Of a DNA stretch of 64,000 bases, positions 27,213 to 36,105 are shown piece after piece; positions within the stretch are counted from its first letter, which is position 1; every line of letters begins with the position of its first letter. Both the position numbers and the translations under genes were made by a program. A model generated the notes under the pieces. It was not told the DNA's origin and made no database searches. It saw nothing but the letters and a program-made list of their open reading frames with translations. This DNA comes from Hydrogenophilales bacterium (lineage in GTDB: Bacteria > Pseudomonadota > Gammaproteobacteria > Burkholderiales > Thiobacillaceae). The stretch covers positions 1-64,000 of the forward strand of contig JACPYT010000009.1 of NCBI GenBank assembly GCA_016195805.1, read 5' to 3'.

Positions 27213-27242
27213 ATTATATTTTTTATTCCGCCCAACAGGCAA
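27213..27242 (-). promoter_or_regulatory. Candidate sigma-70 promoter for the PEP-CTERM gene
   Basis: On the minus strand TTGCCT (27242-27237, 4/6 to the -35) is followed after 18 bases by a perfect TATAAT (27218-27213) in a strongly AT-rich stretch. This would give a leader of about 130 bases before the PEP-CTERM ATG. The same AT-rich region lies upstream of the divergent CZB gene, whose own promoter was not identified. Confidence 0.45.
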
Positions 27243-27345
27243 GCCTGGTGATCCAGATTCGTTCAGGCGTGAAAACTCCAATTAAAAAAGCACGCCGAAA
27301 TGCCGTTATTCCTTACTGGGTTGCGCACGTTACAGCGGAGAAAAC

Positions 27346-27753
27346 ATGGGCATCAAACGCGACATCGAATACGCCATCTACATCCATGGAGCATGGAAGA
27401 CCCAGTTCCGGAATTTCCTCAGCGGCCGGGCGCCGATGGACTTGTCTGCCGTCGGCGGCACTCAGGCTTGCAAACTCGGGCACTGGCTCGACAACGAGGC
27501 ACGCAGGATGCTCTCGCCCGAGGATCATGCCGAGGCCTGCCGGCTGCATGTCCGGTTCCACGAAATCGCCGGCGAAATCGTCCGCAACATCAAACAGAAG
27601 GATTTCGCAACCGCGCGCGCGTCATTGAATCCCACCGGCCCCTTCGATCAAGCCAGCCAGGGGTTGGCAACCTTCCTGCGCAAAATGCCGCTACGTCAGC
27701 GGGCACGTGCCGATAGCTCATCCGCAGAAACCGAGGAGCGGCAGGCAGCCTGA
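27346..27753 (+). CDS. Stand-alone CZB (chemoreceptor zinc-binding) domain protein
   Basis: The 135-residue cytoplasmic protein is essentially one CZB domain. It shows the ordered metal ligands: His in IYIHGAWKTQF (about residue 14), Cys in QACKLGHWL (about 43), and two His residues further on (RLHVRFHEIAGEIV, about 67-72). CZB domains bind zinc and are usually at the C-terminus of chemoreceptors or diguanylate cyclases; here it is free-standing. GGAG five bases before the ATG supports the start. It ends at a strong bidirectional terminator. Confidence 0.82.
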   Translation: MGIKRDIEYAIYIHGAWKTQFRNFLSGRAPMDLSAVGGTQACKLGHWLDNEARRMLSPEDHAEACRLHVRFHEIAGEIVRNIKQKDFATARASLNPTGPFDQASQGLATFLRKMPLRQRARADSSSAETEERQAA

Positions 27754-27784
27754 ACGCTTCTTTGCCGTGCAGCAGGCGGCAGGC

Positions 27785-27820
27785 ACAAAAAAACAGGGGC
27801 CGCAGCCCCTGTTTTTTTGT
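27785..27820. terminator. Perfect bidirectional intrinsic terminator
   Basis: A perfect 16-base stem (27785-27800 with 27805-27820) has a four-base CGCA loop. The GC-rich core GGGGC/GCCCC is flanked by seven A on one side and seven T on the other. This gives a T tract in both directions, so it can end both the CZB transcript and the convergent qmo-hdr operon. Confidence 0.93.
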
Positions 27821-27830
27821 GTAAAGCCGC

Positions 27831-28742
27831 TCAGCGCTTGACCGGCTTGGCGGCGATTTCCTCCAGCCTGCGCGCCTTGATGACCTGGCCGTTCAGCGCG
27901 GCCTCTTTGGCGTTGCCGCCGTAGGCCACGACCATCAGCTGGCTGTAGTACATCACCGGAATGTTGAACTTGGTGCCGTAGCGCTGGTTGATCTGGCCCT
28001 GGTAGATCTCGACGTTGGCCTGACACAGCGGGCACGGCGTCACGATCATCTCGGCGCCGTGGTCGTAGGCCGACTCGACGATGTCCTTGATCTGTGCCTG
28101 CGCCTTTTCGGGCTCGGAGAATGCCAGCGCGCCGCCGCAGCAGGTGACTTTCTGCTCGTATTCAGGGATCGGCTCGGCACCGACCATCTCGACCATCTTG
28201 TCGAGGTAGACCGGGTTTTCGAACGACTCGCCGGCGACGCCGAACGGACGGTTGGTCTGGCAGCCGACGTAGCCCGCGATCTTGACGCCTTCGAGCGGAC
28301 GAACGACGTGTTTCTTCATTTCGTCGAAGCCGAGGTCCTCGATCAGGACTTCCACCATGTGGCGGATTTCAGGCATCTCGTTGATCGTGAGTCCGGCTTC
28401 CTTCAGCGCCTCGCGGGTGTCCGCCATCAGCGTGTCGGAGTGCGTGAGGCGCTCGCGCGTTTCGCGCGCACCCAGCCAGCAGGCGGCGCAGGTGGCGACG
28501 ATTTCCTGCCCGGGCAGGTTCTTCTCGGACAGCGCGAAGTTGCGCGCATTCATGACGTGGCGCGGCAGTTCGCCGGCTTCGGCGTAACCGATCGAGGCGC
28601 CGCAACAGTTCCAGTCGGGGATTTCGGTGAGCTTGACGTCGAGCGTCTTGCACATCGACTCGACCGACGTCAGGTAGTTGGAAGCGGAAGCGCCCTTCTG
28701 CGACGAGCAGCCGGGGTAAAACGCGTATTCATGTTTGGCCAT
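27831..28742 (-). CDS. hdrB: Heterodisulfide reductase subunit B-like protein (HdrB)
   Basis: This is the 303-residue soluble HdrB-like subunit. It has two complete CCG domains that in HdrB bind the noncubane [4Fe-4S] clusters where disulfide chemistry occurs: Cys12, Cys46-Cys47, Cys85 and Cys88; and Cys161, Cys201-Cys202, Cys237 and Cys240. It lies 10 bases after hdrC and is the last gene of the qmoA-qmoB-hdrC-hdrB operon. Known: QmoAB paired with HdrBC instead of QmoC occurs in some sulfur-metabolising bacteria. Inferred: it takes electrons to or from a thiol/disulfide or quinone-linked partner. Confidence 0.92.
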   Translation of the reverse strand: MAKHEYAFYPGCSSQKGASASNYLTSVESMCKTLDVKLTEIPDWNCCGASIGYAEAGELPRHVMNARNFALSEKNLPGQEIVATCAACWLGARETRERLTHSDTLMADTREALKEAGLTINEMPEIRHMVEVLIEDLGFDEMKKHVVRPLEGVKIAGYVGCQTNRPFGVAGESFENPVYLDKMVEMVGAEPIPEYEQKVTCCGGALAFSEPEKAQAQIKDIVESAYDHGAEMIVTPCPLCQANVEIYQGQINQRYGTKFNIPVMYYSQLMVVAYGGNAKEAALNGQVIKARRLEEIAAKPVKR

Positions 28743-28752
28743 ATTTTTCTCC

Positions 28753-29385
28753 TCAGCCCGCCATCTTGGCGGCCTTGCGGCTGCGCTCGATTTCGTAGGC
28801 TTTCTTCAGCATCGCCTGGATGCCCTTCTGGTCCTTGCACTTGTGGCCGCCGAACAGCTCGAACACGTTCAGGCGCTTGGCCTTGACCAGGCCCAGCGCG
28901 ACGGCCTGCATCGCCATGCCGTTCTTGATGCCCTGCGCAAAGCCGTCCTTGAAGTACAGGCCCATCGACAGCTTGAGCTCGTTGACGCGTCCCGTATGGG
29001 TGCAGTTCTTCCAGAACAGGCCGCTGAAGAAGCGCGTCGGCTGCATTTTCGGCGCCATGCCGAGCCGGTGCGCGTATTCGGCGATGCCGTGCATGATGTG
29101 GGTGATCGGCAGCTTGCGCGGGCAGCGCACGATGCAGTTGTAGCAGGAGGTGCAGTTCCACATCGAGGTGGTGGTCAGCACTTCCTCGCGCTTGCCGGCG
29201 CGGATCATCATGAAGAGTTCCTGCGGCGGATGTTCCCATGCCGACTGGAAGTTGGTCGGGCAGGAACCGGAGCAGACGCCGCATTGCATGCACATCTTCA
29301 CCCAGTCGCCCATCTCGACCTGTTCTTCGATTTCCTTCAGGAAGTTGTTGCGGTATTTCTCCGCCAGTGCGGTGTTCGCGCTCAT
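28753..29385 (-). CDS. hdrC: Heterodisulfide reductase subunit C-like protein (HdrC)
   Basis: The 210-residue iron-sulfur protein carries electrons between the flavin subunits and HdrB. Two ferredoxin-type [4Fe-4S] motifs are present: CMQCGVCSGSCP at about 33-44 and CTSCYNCIVRCP at about 75-86. The remainder is helical and soluble. It lacks the cytochrome b-like membrane half found in QmoC, so the complex encoded here has no obvious membrane anchor. It lies between qmoB and hdrB. Confidence 0.92.
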   Translation of the reverse strand: MSANTALAEKYRNNFLKEIEEQVEMGDWVKMCMQCGVCSGSCPTNFQSAWEHPPQELFMMIRAGKREEVLTTTSMWNCTSCYNCIVRCPRKLPITHIMHGIAEYAHRLGMAPKMQPTRFFSGLFWKNCTHTGRVNELKLSMGLYFKDGFAQGIKNGMAMQAVALGLVKAKRLNVFELFGGHKCKDQKGIQAMLKKAYEIERSRKAAKMAG

Positions 29386-29438
29386 GTCTAGTCCTTTGCC
29401 TGCTTAATGATGCATCGTCGAAAATGGCCGATGCATGG

Positions 29439-31673
29439 CTAGAAACCCTTGAACGGGCTGGGGCCCACGGCAACCAGCTCGGCGGCATACTTGTTGATCA
29501 TCTCGGGCACCCGCTCGATGTCGGTGATGGCGACTTCGAGATCGCGCACACGCTCCGATTCCAGGTTCAGCGTCTTCAGCGTGTCGTCGATCTTCGACAT
29601 GCGCACGCGGCCGAGCTCCGACCCCTTGACGAAGTGGCACTGGTACTCGTCGCCGGATTTGCAGCCCATCATCATGACGCCGTCGTAGCCCGCGTTCAGC
29701 GCGTCGGTCACCCAGATGGTGTTGACCGAGCCGAGGCAGCGGATCGGGATGACGCGCACGAACGCCGAGTACTCGTTGCGGTTCATGGCCGCCATGTCGA
29801 GCGCCGGGTAGGCGTCGTTCTCGCAGGCCAGGATCAGGATGCGCGGCTTCTCGGAGAACTCGTCGGGGATGTCGACCGCCTTGATCTGCGCGCCGACGCT
29901 GTTGACCGAATAGTTCTCGAACGAGATCACGCGCACCGGGCAGGCGCCCATGCAGGTGCCACAGCGGCGGCAGCGCGATTCGTTGAACACCGGGAAGCGC
30001 TTCTCGTCTTCGTCGATGGCGCCGAACGGACATTCGACCGTGCAGCGCTTGCACTGGGTGCAGCCTTCAAGGCGCACTTTCGGGAACGACAGGTCGCCCG
30101 AGCGCGGATGCGCGGCACGGCCGAGTTCGGCGTTTTCCAGCGCCTGGATCGCCTTCAGCGCGGCACCGGTGGCATCCTCGCGCGCCTGCGCGATGTCCAT
30201 CGGACGGCGTACCGGGCCGGCCGTGTAGATGCCGGTACGGCGCGTTTCGTACGGGAAGCAGATGAAGTGCGAGTCGGTGAAGCCCTGCTTCAGCTGCGGC
30301 ACGTCCGGGCCCTGGCGGTAGGTCAGGTTGAGGATGGAAATCGGCTTGACCTCGACCGCAGCTTCTTCTTCCGCGGTCTTGGGCGCTGCGAAAATATCGA
30401 TGCCGGAATTGGCCACCTGGCCGGTGGCCAGCACCACCAGGTCGACGTCGGCCACGGCGGCATCGGTGTCATCGAGGATCAGGTCGTGGAACTTCACCAT
30501 GCTGGTATTGCCGCTGGGCACCACCTGGGCGACCTTGCCCTTGGTGAAGATGACGCCCTTTTCCTGCGCGCTGCGGTAGAAATCCTCGCCGTTGCCGGGG
30601 GTGCGCAGATCGGTGTAGATGATGGTGGTGTCGACGGACGGATTGGCGTCCTTGAAGTACATCGCCTGCTTGATGCTGGCGTTGCAGCAGAAGCCCGAGC
30701 AGTACGACAGATGCGTTCCCGACGGGTCGCGCTGGCCGGCACACTGCACGAACACCACCGACTTAACGGGTTGACCGTCGCTGGAGCGGCGGATCACGCC
30801 GTCGCCTGCCGCGGCCGCAGTTGCCAGCGCTTCGAGGCCGGCCTGGTCGACCACGTTGGGCGACTTGCCGCCGCCGAGTTCCGGCAGCTTGTTCATGTCG
30901 TACAGCGTGAAGCCGGTCGCCTGCACGATGGCGCCAATGTCCTCGGTGTGCGTTGCGCCCGATTCGGTGGCGATGTCGACGACGAAGCGGCCCGGCGCGC
31001 CGTCGGTCTTGGCGACGGTGGCGTTGAGATACACCTTGATGTTGCTGTCGCCCAGCACCTGCGAAGCCAGGTCGGCCACGCCGGTGTCGGCCGGCGACTT
31101 GAACGGTTCGTGTACCGGCGTGCGCTTGTAGAGCTTGCCGGCCCAGCCGCCGAGCGCACCGGACTTCTCGACCAGCACCACTGGGTAGCCGGTCTTCGAC
31201 GCTTCGATCGCGGTGGTCATGCCGGTGACGCCGCCGCCCACCACCAGCAGCGTCTTGCTGCTGCCGGTTGCGGGGTTGCCTTCGGGCGCAGTCATCGCCT
31301 TCACTTCGGCACAGCCCATGCGGATGTAGTCTTCCGCCATCTCCTGCGTGGTTTCGCGCGCCTCGTCGGTATCGGGACGGATCCAGATCACGCCTTCGCG
31401 CAGGTTGGCACGCGCCACCGCGTTCTCGGGAAAATAAAACGCCTCGGTCTTGGCGCGGCGCGAGCAGGCGCCGATCATGATGTGGGTGACGCCCTCGTTG
31501 GCGATGTCGTTCCGGATCATCGCCACGCCGTCGGCGTTGCACAGGAAATCGTGCGACTTCGCCAGCGGCACCTTGCCGTCCTTCTGTGCGATCTTGACCA
31601 GCGCGTCCGCATCGAGACGCTCGCCGAGTCCGCAGCCCTTGCAGATATACGCTGCGACTTTGATGTCAGCCAT
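29439..31673 (-). CDS. qmoB: QmoB-like / HdrA-MvhD flavoprotein
   Basis: The 744-residue flavin and iron-sulfur subunit is built like QmoB. The N-terminal Cys-rich part has Cys11, Cys14, Cys44 and Cys69. The FAD site is VVGGGVTGMTTAIEAS near residue 144. Two [4Fe-4S] motifs follow (CTQCKRCTVECP and CRRCGTCMGACP, about 553-600), and then an MvhD-like C-terminal domain (RCLGSVNTIWV ... GYDGVMMMGCKSGDE). QmoB is known to work with QmoA beside APS reductase. It lies 3 bases after qmoA. APS reductase genes are not in the window, so the partner is inferred. Confidence 0.9.
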   Translation of the reverse strand: MADIKVAAYICKGCGLGERLDADALVKIAQKDGKVPLAKSHDFLCNADGVAMIRNDIANEGVTHIMIGACSRRAKTEAFYFPENAVARANLREGVIWIRPDTDEARETTQEMAEDYIRMGCAEVKAMTAPEGNPATGSSKTLLVVGGGVTGMTTAIEASKTGYPVVLVEKSGALGGWAGKLYKRTPVHEPFKSPADTGVADLASQVLGDSNIKVYLNATVAKTDGAPGRFVVDIATESGATHTEDIGAIVQATGFTLYDMNKLPELGGGKSPNVVDQAGLEALATAAAAGDGVIRRSSDGQPVKSVVFVQCAGQRDPSGTHLSYCSGFCCNASIKQAMYFKDANPSVDTTIIYTDLRTPGNGEDFYRSAQEKGVIFTKGKVAQVVPSGNTSMVKFHDLILDDTDAAVADVDLVVLATGQVANSGIDIFAAPKTAEEEAAVEVKPISILNLTYRQGPDVPQLKQGFTDSHFICFPYETRRTGIYTAGPVRRPMDIAQAREDATGAALKAIQALENAELGRAAHPRSGDLSFPKVRLEGCTQCKRCTVECPFGAIDEDEKRFPVFNESRCRRCGTCMGACPVRVISFENYSVNSVGAQIKAVDIPDEFSEKPRILILACENDAYPALDMAAMNRNEYSAFVRVIPIRCLGSVNTIWVTDALNAGYDGVMMMGCKSGDEYQCHFVKGSELGRVRMSKIDDTLKTLNLESERVRDLEVAITDIERVPEMINKYAAELVAVGPSPFKGF

Positions 31674-31676
31674 TGT

Positions 31677-32960
31677 TTAAGCCTCCGCCTTTGCTACTTT
31701 GTTGACCACCTGGATGGCGCGCAATGCCGCCGCGGTGGCCGATTGCACGGCACGGTTCACGTCCAGCGCATTCGATGCGCAGCCGGCGCCGAATACGGCA
31801 CCGTTGGCCGGGTCGGCTTCGATGAAGCCGCTGGAATCCGCGACGATGTGGCCGGGAATGTTGATGCCCTTGACCGAGGGCTCCATGCCCACCGCCAGCA
31901 CCACCAGGTCGTGCGGCGTCATGTAGCGCTTGTAGCCTTCGGTGTTGACGCCATGGCACACGGCGTTGCCGTGCGCGTCCTCGGTGATCTTCGCGACCTT
32001 GGACTTGATGAAGGTGACCGAGGGATCGGCCTGGACCTTCTGGTAGAAATCTTCAAATCGATCAATCGCCCGGATGTCGATGTAGTAGATCGTCGACTTG
32101 CCGTCTTCCGGATACTTCTCGCGCACGTAATGCGTCTGCTTCAGCGAGGCCATGCAGCAGATACGCGAACAGTGACGCAGATGGTTCTCGTCGCGCGAGC
32201 CGGCGCACTGGATGAAGGCGATGTTCTTCGCTTCCTTGCCGTCGGACGGACGCAGGATCTTGCCGCCGGTGGGGCCGTGGATGTCGGCCAAGCGTTCGAA
32301 TTCGACGCTGGTGATGACGTTCTTGAAGCGGCCGTAGCCGTAGGGCTGAATCTTCTTCGCATCGTACGGCTGCCAGCCGGTCGCCCATACCACGGCACCG
32401 GCTTTCACCTGGATCGTCTCCTCCTTCATGTCGAGGTCGATCGCGCCGTATTTGCACGCCGCCCTGGCCTTGTCGGCGTCGGCGCTGCCGATGATCGCCG
32501 GGTCCAGCACGTAGCGCTGCGGGTAAGCCATCGCGTTCGGCAGGTAGGCCGCCTTGTGCTGGCCGAGGTTGTAGTTGAACGGGTCGTCCACCATCGTCTC
32601 GACCGCGCGACCGCAGTCGCCGCAGGCGGTGCAGTTCTCGTTCACGTAGCGCGGCTTGACCTTGACGGAGACGGTGTAGTTGCCGGTGCCGCCTTCGATG
32701 CCGGTGACTTCGGCCAGCGTCAGCACGCGCACGCGGGGATTGTTCTTGAGGCGGCGCAGGTTGATTTCCAGACCGCAAACGGGATGGCACAGCTTGGGAA
32801 AGTAGCGGTACAGCTGGGAGGTGCGTCCGCCCAGTGCGGGATTTTTCTCAACCAGGACGACGTTCTTGCCGGTTTCGGCCGCTTCGAGCGCGGCGGTCAT
32901 GCCGGAAATCCCGCCGCCCACCACGAGTATCGTCTCGTTGGTTGCAACATGCTCCGTCAT
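31677..32960 (-). CDS. qmoA: QmoA-like / HdrA-type flavoprotein
   Basis: This is the first gene of the operon, a 427-residue HdrA-like FAD protein without the extra N- and C-terminal domains of full HdrA, as in QmoA. It shows the dinucleotide site ILVVGGGISGMTAALEAAET at the N-terminus, the HdrA segment GGRTSQLYRYFPKLCHPVCG, and a Cys cluster CTACGDCGRAV. Start ATG 32960 is preferred over 32975 because GGAGG lies eight bases upstream. The preceding 436 bases hold no gene and must contain its promoter. Confidence 0.9.
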   Translation of the reverse strand: MTEHVATNETILVVGGGISGMTAALEAAETGKNVVLVEKNPALGGRTSQLYRYFPKLCHPVCGLEINLRRLKNNPRVRVLTLAEVTGIEGGTGNYTVSVKVKPRYVNENCTACGDCGRAVETMVDDPFNYNLGQHKAAYLPNAMAYPQRYVLDPAIIGSADADKARAACKYGAIDLDMKEETIQVKAGAVVWATGWQPYDAKKIQPYGYGRFKNVITSVEFERLADIHGPTGGKILRPSDGKEAKNIAFIQCAGSRDENHLRHCSRICCMASLKQTHYVREKYPEDGKSTIYYIDIRAIDRFEDFYQKVQADPSVTFIKSKVAKITEDAHGNAVCHGVNTEGYKRYMTPHDLVVLAVGMEPSVKGINIPGHIVADSSGFIEADPANGAVFGAGCASNALDVNRAVQSATAAALRAIQVVNKVAKAEA

Positions 32961-33396
32961 TGTTGTTTCCTCCATCCGATGGAAGTAAAGCCACTTGGAA
33001 TTACCTGGGATTCAAGGCTTTAAGTCACTCCCAGATAGCGGGTTTTTAACCCGAATTGAACATCCGAAATGGTACTCCGAAGGCCTCGCCTGTCGCCATG
33101 GACGAGCGTGCATTCTCAATCGAAGTTTTCTATGCGGGAATAAGAGGAAATACTTGAACCGGCCACGCTGGCAACGTTTGCGGGCTGGGTTACGTCAGCA
33201 TAACCCTACACCCATTCTTGGATCATGGTTAAGCTTTTCCGCTCGTCGTCAAAAAACTTCGCGGAGGATGCCGATCGCGCATCCCGATGCAAGGTGCAGC
33301 CAGGCGTGCGCTCACGAAATTGCCTCACCATGAGGCAGCCTGCCGCACGAAATAGCTTAAAATTGCGGCTTGCTTCATATCCGTTTGCCCTCCCCG
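32961..33396. other. Gene-free control region between qmoA and prfC
   Basis: This 436-base region separates two divergent genes. Apart from the qmoA ribosome site (GGAGG near 32969-32973) I see no convincing coding frame, no clear sigma-70 pair and no riboswitch. A short palindrome GGGTTTTTAACCC lies at about 33039-33051. The region is richer in AT than its neighbours, as expected of a regulatory segment serving a sulfur-metabolism operon. Confidence 0.5.
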
Positions 33397-35028
33397 ATGG
33401 AATCCACCGCAACCGCACCGGCGCTGACCGGCGACCCCGCCTTGACGCGCGACGTCAAGAAGCGCCGCACCTTCGCCATCATCTCGCACCCCGATGCCGG
33501 CAAGACCACGCTGACTGAAAAGCTGCTGCTGTTCGGCGGCGCGATCCAGATGGCCGGCACGGTCAAGGGCAAGAAAAGCGGCAAGTTCGCCACCTCCGAC
33601 TGGATGGCGGTCGAGCAGGAACGCGGCATTTCGGTCGCCAGCTCGGTGATGCAGTTCGCCTACGGCGACTGCGTGTTCAACCTGCTCGACACCCCCGGCC
33701 ACAAGGACTTCTCGGAAGACACCTACCGCGTGCTGACCGCGGTCGACGCCGCCATCATGGTGGTCGACGCCGCCAAGGGCGTGGAAGAGCAGACGATCAA
33801 GCTGCTGGAAGTGTGCCGCCTGCGCGACACGCCCATCATTACCTTCATCAACAAGATGGACCGCGAAGTGCGCGAGCCGCTGGAACTGCTCGACGAGATC
33901 GAGTCGATCCTGAAGATCCACTGCGCGCCGGTGACCTGGCCAATCGGCATGGGCAAGCGATTCCAGGGTGTGTACCACCTGATCCACAACGAAATCCTGC
34001 GCTTCAAGCCGGGCGAGGAAAACGCCAGCCAGCAGTTCGAATCACTGCAAGGACTGGGTGATGACGCGCTACGCGAACTGTTCCCGCTCGAAGCCAACAC
34101 GCTCTTGTCCGAAATCGAACTGGTGCGCGGCGCCGGCGCCACCTTCGACCTCGACGACTTCCTCGCCGGCAAGCAGACCCCCGTGTTCTTCGGTTCCGGG
34201 ATCAACAACTTCGGCGTGCGCGAAGTGCTGCGCGCCCTGTCCGACTGGGCGCCGTCGCCACTGCCTCGCGAAGCGGTCGAACGCGTCGTCGACCCCACCG
34301 AACCCAGGTTCACCGGCTTCGTCTTCAAGATCCAGGCCAACATGGACCCGCAGCACCGCGACCGCGTCGCCTTCTTCCGTGTCTGCTCCGGCCGCTACAG
34401 CCCCGGCATGAAGGTGCGCCACCGCCGCACCGGCAAGGACATGAAGATCGCCAACGCGGTGGTCTTCATGGCCAACGAGCGCACCCGCATGGAAGACGCC
34501 GTGGCCGGCGACATCATCGGCATCCACAACCATGGCCAGCTGCACATCGGCGACACCCTCACCGAAGGCGAGGCGCTGCAATACAAGGGGATACCTTATT
34601 TCGCGCCCGAACTCTTCAGCCGTCCGCGCCTGCGCGACCCGCTGCGCGCCAAGCAGTTGAACAAAGGGCTACTGGAACTGGGCGAGGAAGGTGCGGTACA
34701 GGTGTTCGCCCCCTTCACCGACAACACGCTCCTGATCGGCGCCGTCGGCCCGCTGCAGTTCGAGATCGTCGCGCATCGGCTCAAGACCGAATACGGCGTC
34801 GACGCCAGCTTCGAAAACGCCGGCATCCACACCGCCCGCTGGGTCACCTGCCCCGACGCCCAGCACCTGGCCGAATTCACCAAAGCCAATACGCTGAAGC
34901 TGGCGAAGGATGTCGATGGGAATCTGGTCTATCTGGCGGATACGCGGGTGAATTTGCAGCTGGCGCAGGAGCGCTGGCCCAAGGTCGCGTTTCATGACAC
35001 TCGGGAGCATGGGCAGGTAATGGGTTAG
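33397..35028 (+). CDS. prfC: Peptide chain release factor 3 (RF3)
   Basis: RF3 is the translational GTPase that removes RF1/RF2 after peptide release. The 543-residue product has G1 [15 protein letters not shown]3 [14 protein letters not shown] and G4 NKMDRE, followed by the EF-Tu-like domain II and the RF3 C-terminal domain. The ATG at 33397 matches the family start; the frame remains open nine codons upstream to a TTG. It is a monocistronic-looking gene on the plus strand between the qmo operon and an acquired-looking gene. Confidence 0.96.
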   Translation: MESTATAPALTGDPALTRDVKKRRTFAIISHPDAGKTTLTEKLLLFGGAIQMAGTVKGKKSGKFATSDWMAVEQERGISVASSVMQFAYGDCVFNLLDTPGHKDFSEDTYRVLTAVDAAIMVVDAAKGVEEQTIKLLEVCRLRDTPIITFINKMDREVREPLELLDEIESILKIHCAPVTWPIGMGKRFQGVYHLIHNEILRFKPGEENASQQFESLQGLGDDALRELFPLEANTLLSEIELVRGAGATFDLDDFLAGKQTPVFFGSGINNFGVREVLRALSDWAPSPLPREAVERVVDPTEPRFTGFVFKIQANMDPQHRDRVAFFRVCSGRYSPGMKVRHRRTGKDMKIANAVVFMANERTRMEDAVAGDIIGIHNHGQLHIGDTLTEGEALQYKGIPYFAPELFSRPRLRDPLRAKQLNKGLLELGEEGAVQVFAPFTDNTLLIGAVGPLQFEIVAHRLKTEYGVDASFENAGIHTARWVTCPDAQHLAEFTKANTLKLAKDVDGNLVYLADTRVNLQLAQERWPKVAFHDTREHGQVMG

Positions 35029-35066
35029 AGAAGGGCGGGTGTCAGCTGATTACAGCAGCTGCACAC

Positions 35067-36029
35067 TCAGGGCCTAAACGGAATACTGGAGGCAGCGATT
35101 TTAGCTATGAGCCCTGGCTTACCGTTCATTTCGAGAATCCGTCCCATAGCAGTTGCCGCAAGCCTAGTCGAAATTGACGGCCCTAGAATAATTCGGTCCA
35201 CGAGCGTTTCAAGTGATAAATCGGCGTCTACAGCCCCATCTAGCGGCTTGACCTTCAGCTTGAGCTTTGGCTCAACACCACGACCAGTGATCGCGTAACC
35301 GAGCATCCCTTTAAGCTTATTGTTTGTATCTCGCTCGCTCATATAAACAATACGCCACTCCCTCTCCTCTTCGAATCCAGAGTGCTTCGTGAAGAGCGCA
35401 AAGAGTTTGAGGCGCTCAATCCAATAGTGGGCAACGGCGTGCAGGTCAGCGTCATCTAGCTCATTCGAAGCAACAAACTGAGCAATGCGCTTAACCTTGT
35501 CGTTGATCCATTGCCTCCTCTCATCTGGACTAGCGTAATGAACCTTATCGACGATTAGCGGAAACTCTCCTGTCGCCTGCACTTTAGAGGTATCAAAGAC
35601 TATCGCAACTCCACTTGCATTCGCCCCATAACCACGCCACATCGACAATACGCCATCGTTATCATCCGACTTATGTTCGGCGAGACACATTACGTATGTA
35701 TCGAACGCATGCTTACTGTCGAATTCGTTAAATAGATAGTCGAAGTAGTAGATTAGCTTCGCGTGGCGTTCGTTATCTGCACAAGCATTCCAGAGATCCT
35801 TGCTAGTGCGGAATGCAGCAGCCCCTTCGTTCATCCCGAACCGAAGTTCCTCCAGATCATTCATATACAACGGATTCGAAAACCAAATCTCGTCGTTCTT
35901 GATCATCTGCTCAAGTGTGGCCACCGATGTGTAATGCGCTAGGAGCGGACGAGCGGACGGGAACGAATCATCTGTCGTTATATCGCTCCACAGCTCTTCA
36001 GCAAGCTTGGAAGTCAATTCTTGTGGCAT
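35067..36029 (-). CDS. DUF2971-family hypothetical protein
   Basis: The 320-residue product belongs to the DUF2971 type. It has an N-terminal LLAHYTSVATLEQMIKNDEI with WFSNPLYMNDLEEL, then CLAEHKSDDNDGVLSMWRGY, and AIVFDTSKV. The fold and function of the family are not established; members are frequent in mobile and defence regions. It has no signal peptide or membrane segment. Its base composition is clearly less GC-rich than prfC, which suggests recent transfer. It is convergent with prfC. The upstream stretch near 36066-36085 contains a TTAATGGGGTCAG-type sequence often seen near repeats. Confidence 0.72.
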   Translation of the reverse strand: MPQELTSKLAEELWSDITTDDSFPSARPLLAHYTSVATLEQMIKNDEIWFSNPLYMNDLEELRFGMNEGAAAFRTSKDLWNACADNERHAKLIYYFDYLFNEFDSKHAFDTYVMCLAEHKSDDNDGVLSMWRGYGANASGVAIVFDTSKVQATGEFPLIVDKVHYASPDERRQWINDKVKRIAQFVASNELDDADLHAVAHYWIERLKLFALFTKHSGFEEEREWRIVYMSERDTNNKLKGMLGYAITGRGVEPKLKLKVKPLDGAVDADLSLETLVDRIILGPSISTRLAATAMGRILEMNGKPGLIAKIAASSIPFRP

Positions 36030-36105
36030 AAAATCTTTGGCAGCTGAATTAATGGAGGAGTTTAAGAATTAAATTAATGGGGTCAGCATCGGCTGAGACC
36101 CGATA

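Noticed and set aside
29238-33023. A 1261-codon open frame on the plus strand
   Set aside because: It lies opposite qmoA, qmoB, hdrC and part of the control region and has Arg/His/Val/Gly-rich repeat-like composition without any domain. It is the mirror image of high-GC codon use in the real genes.
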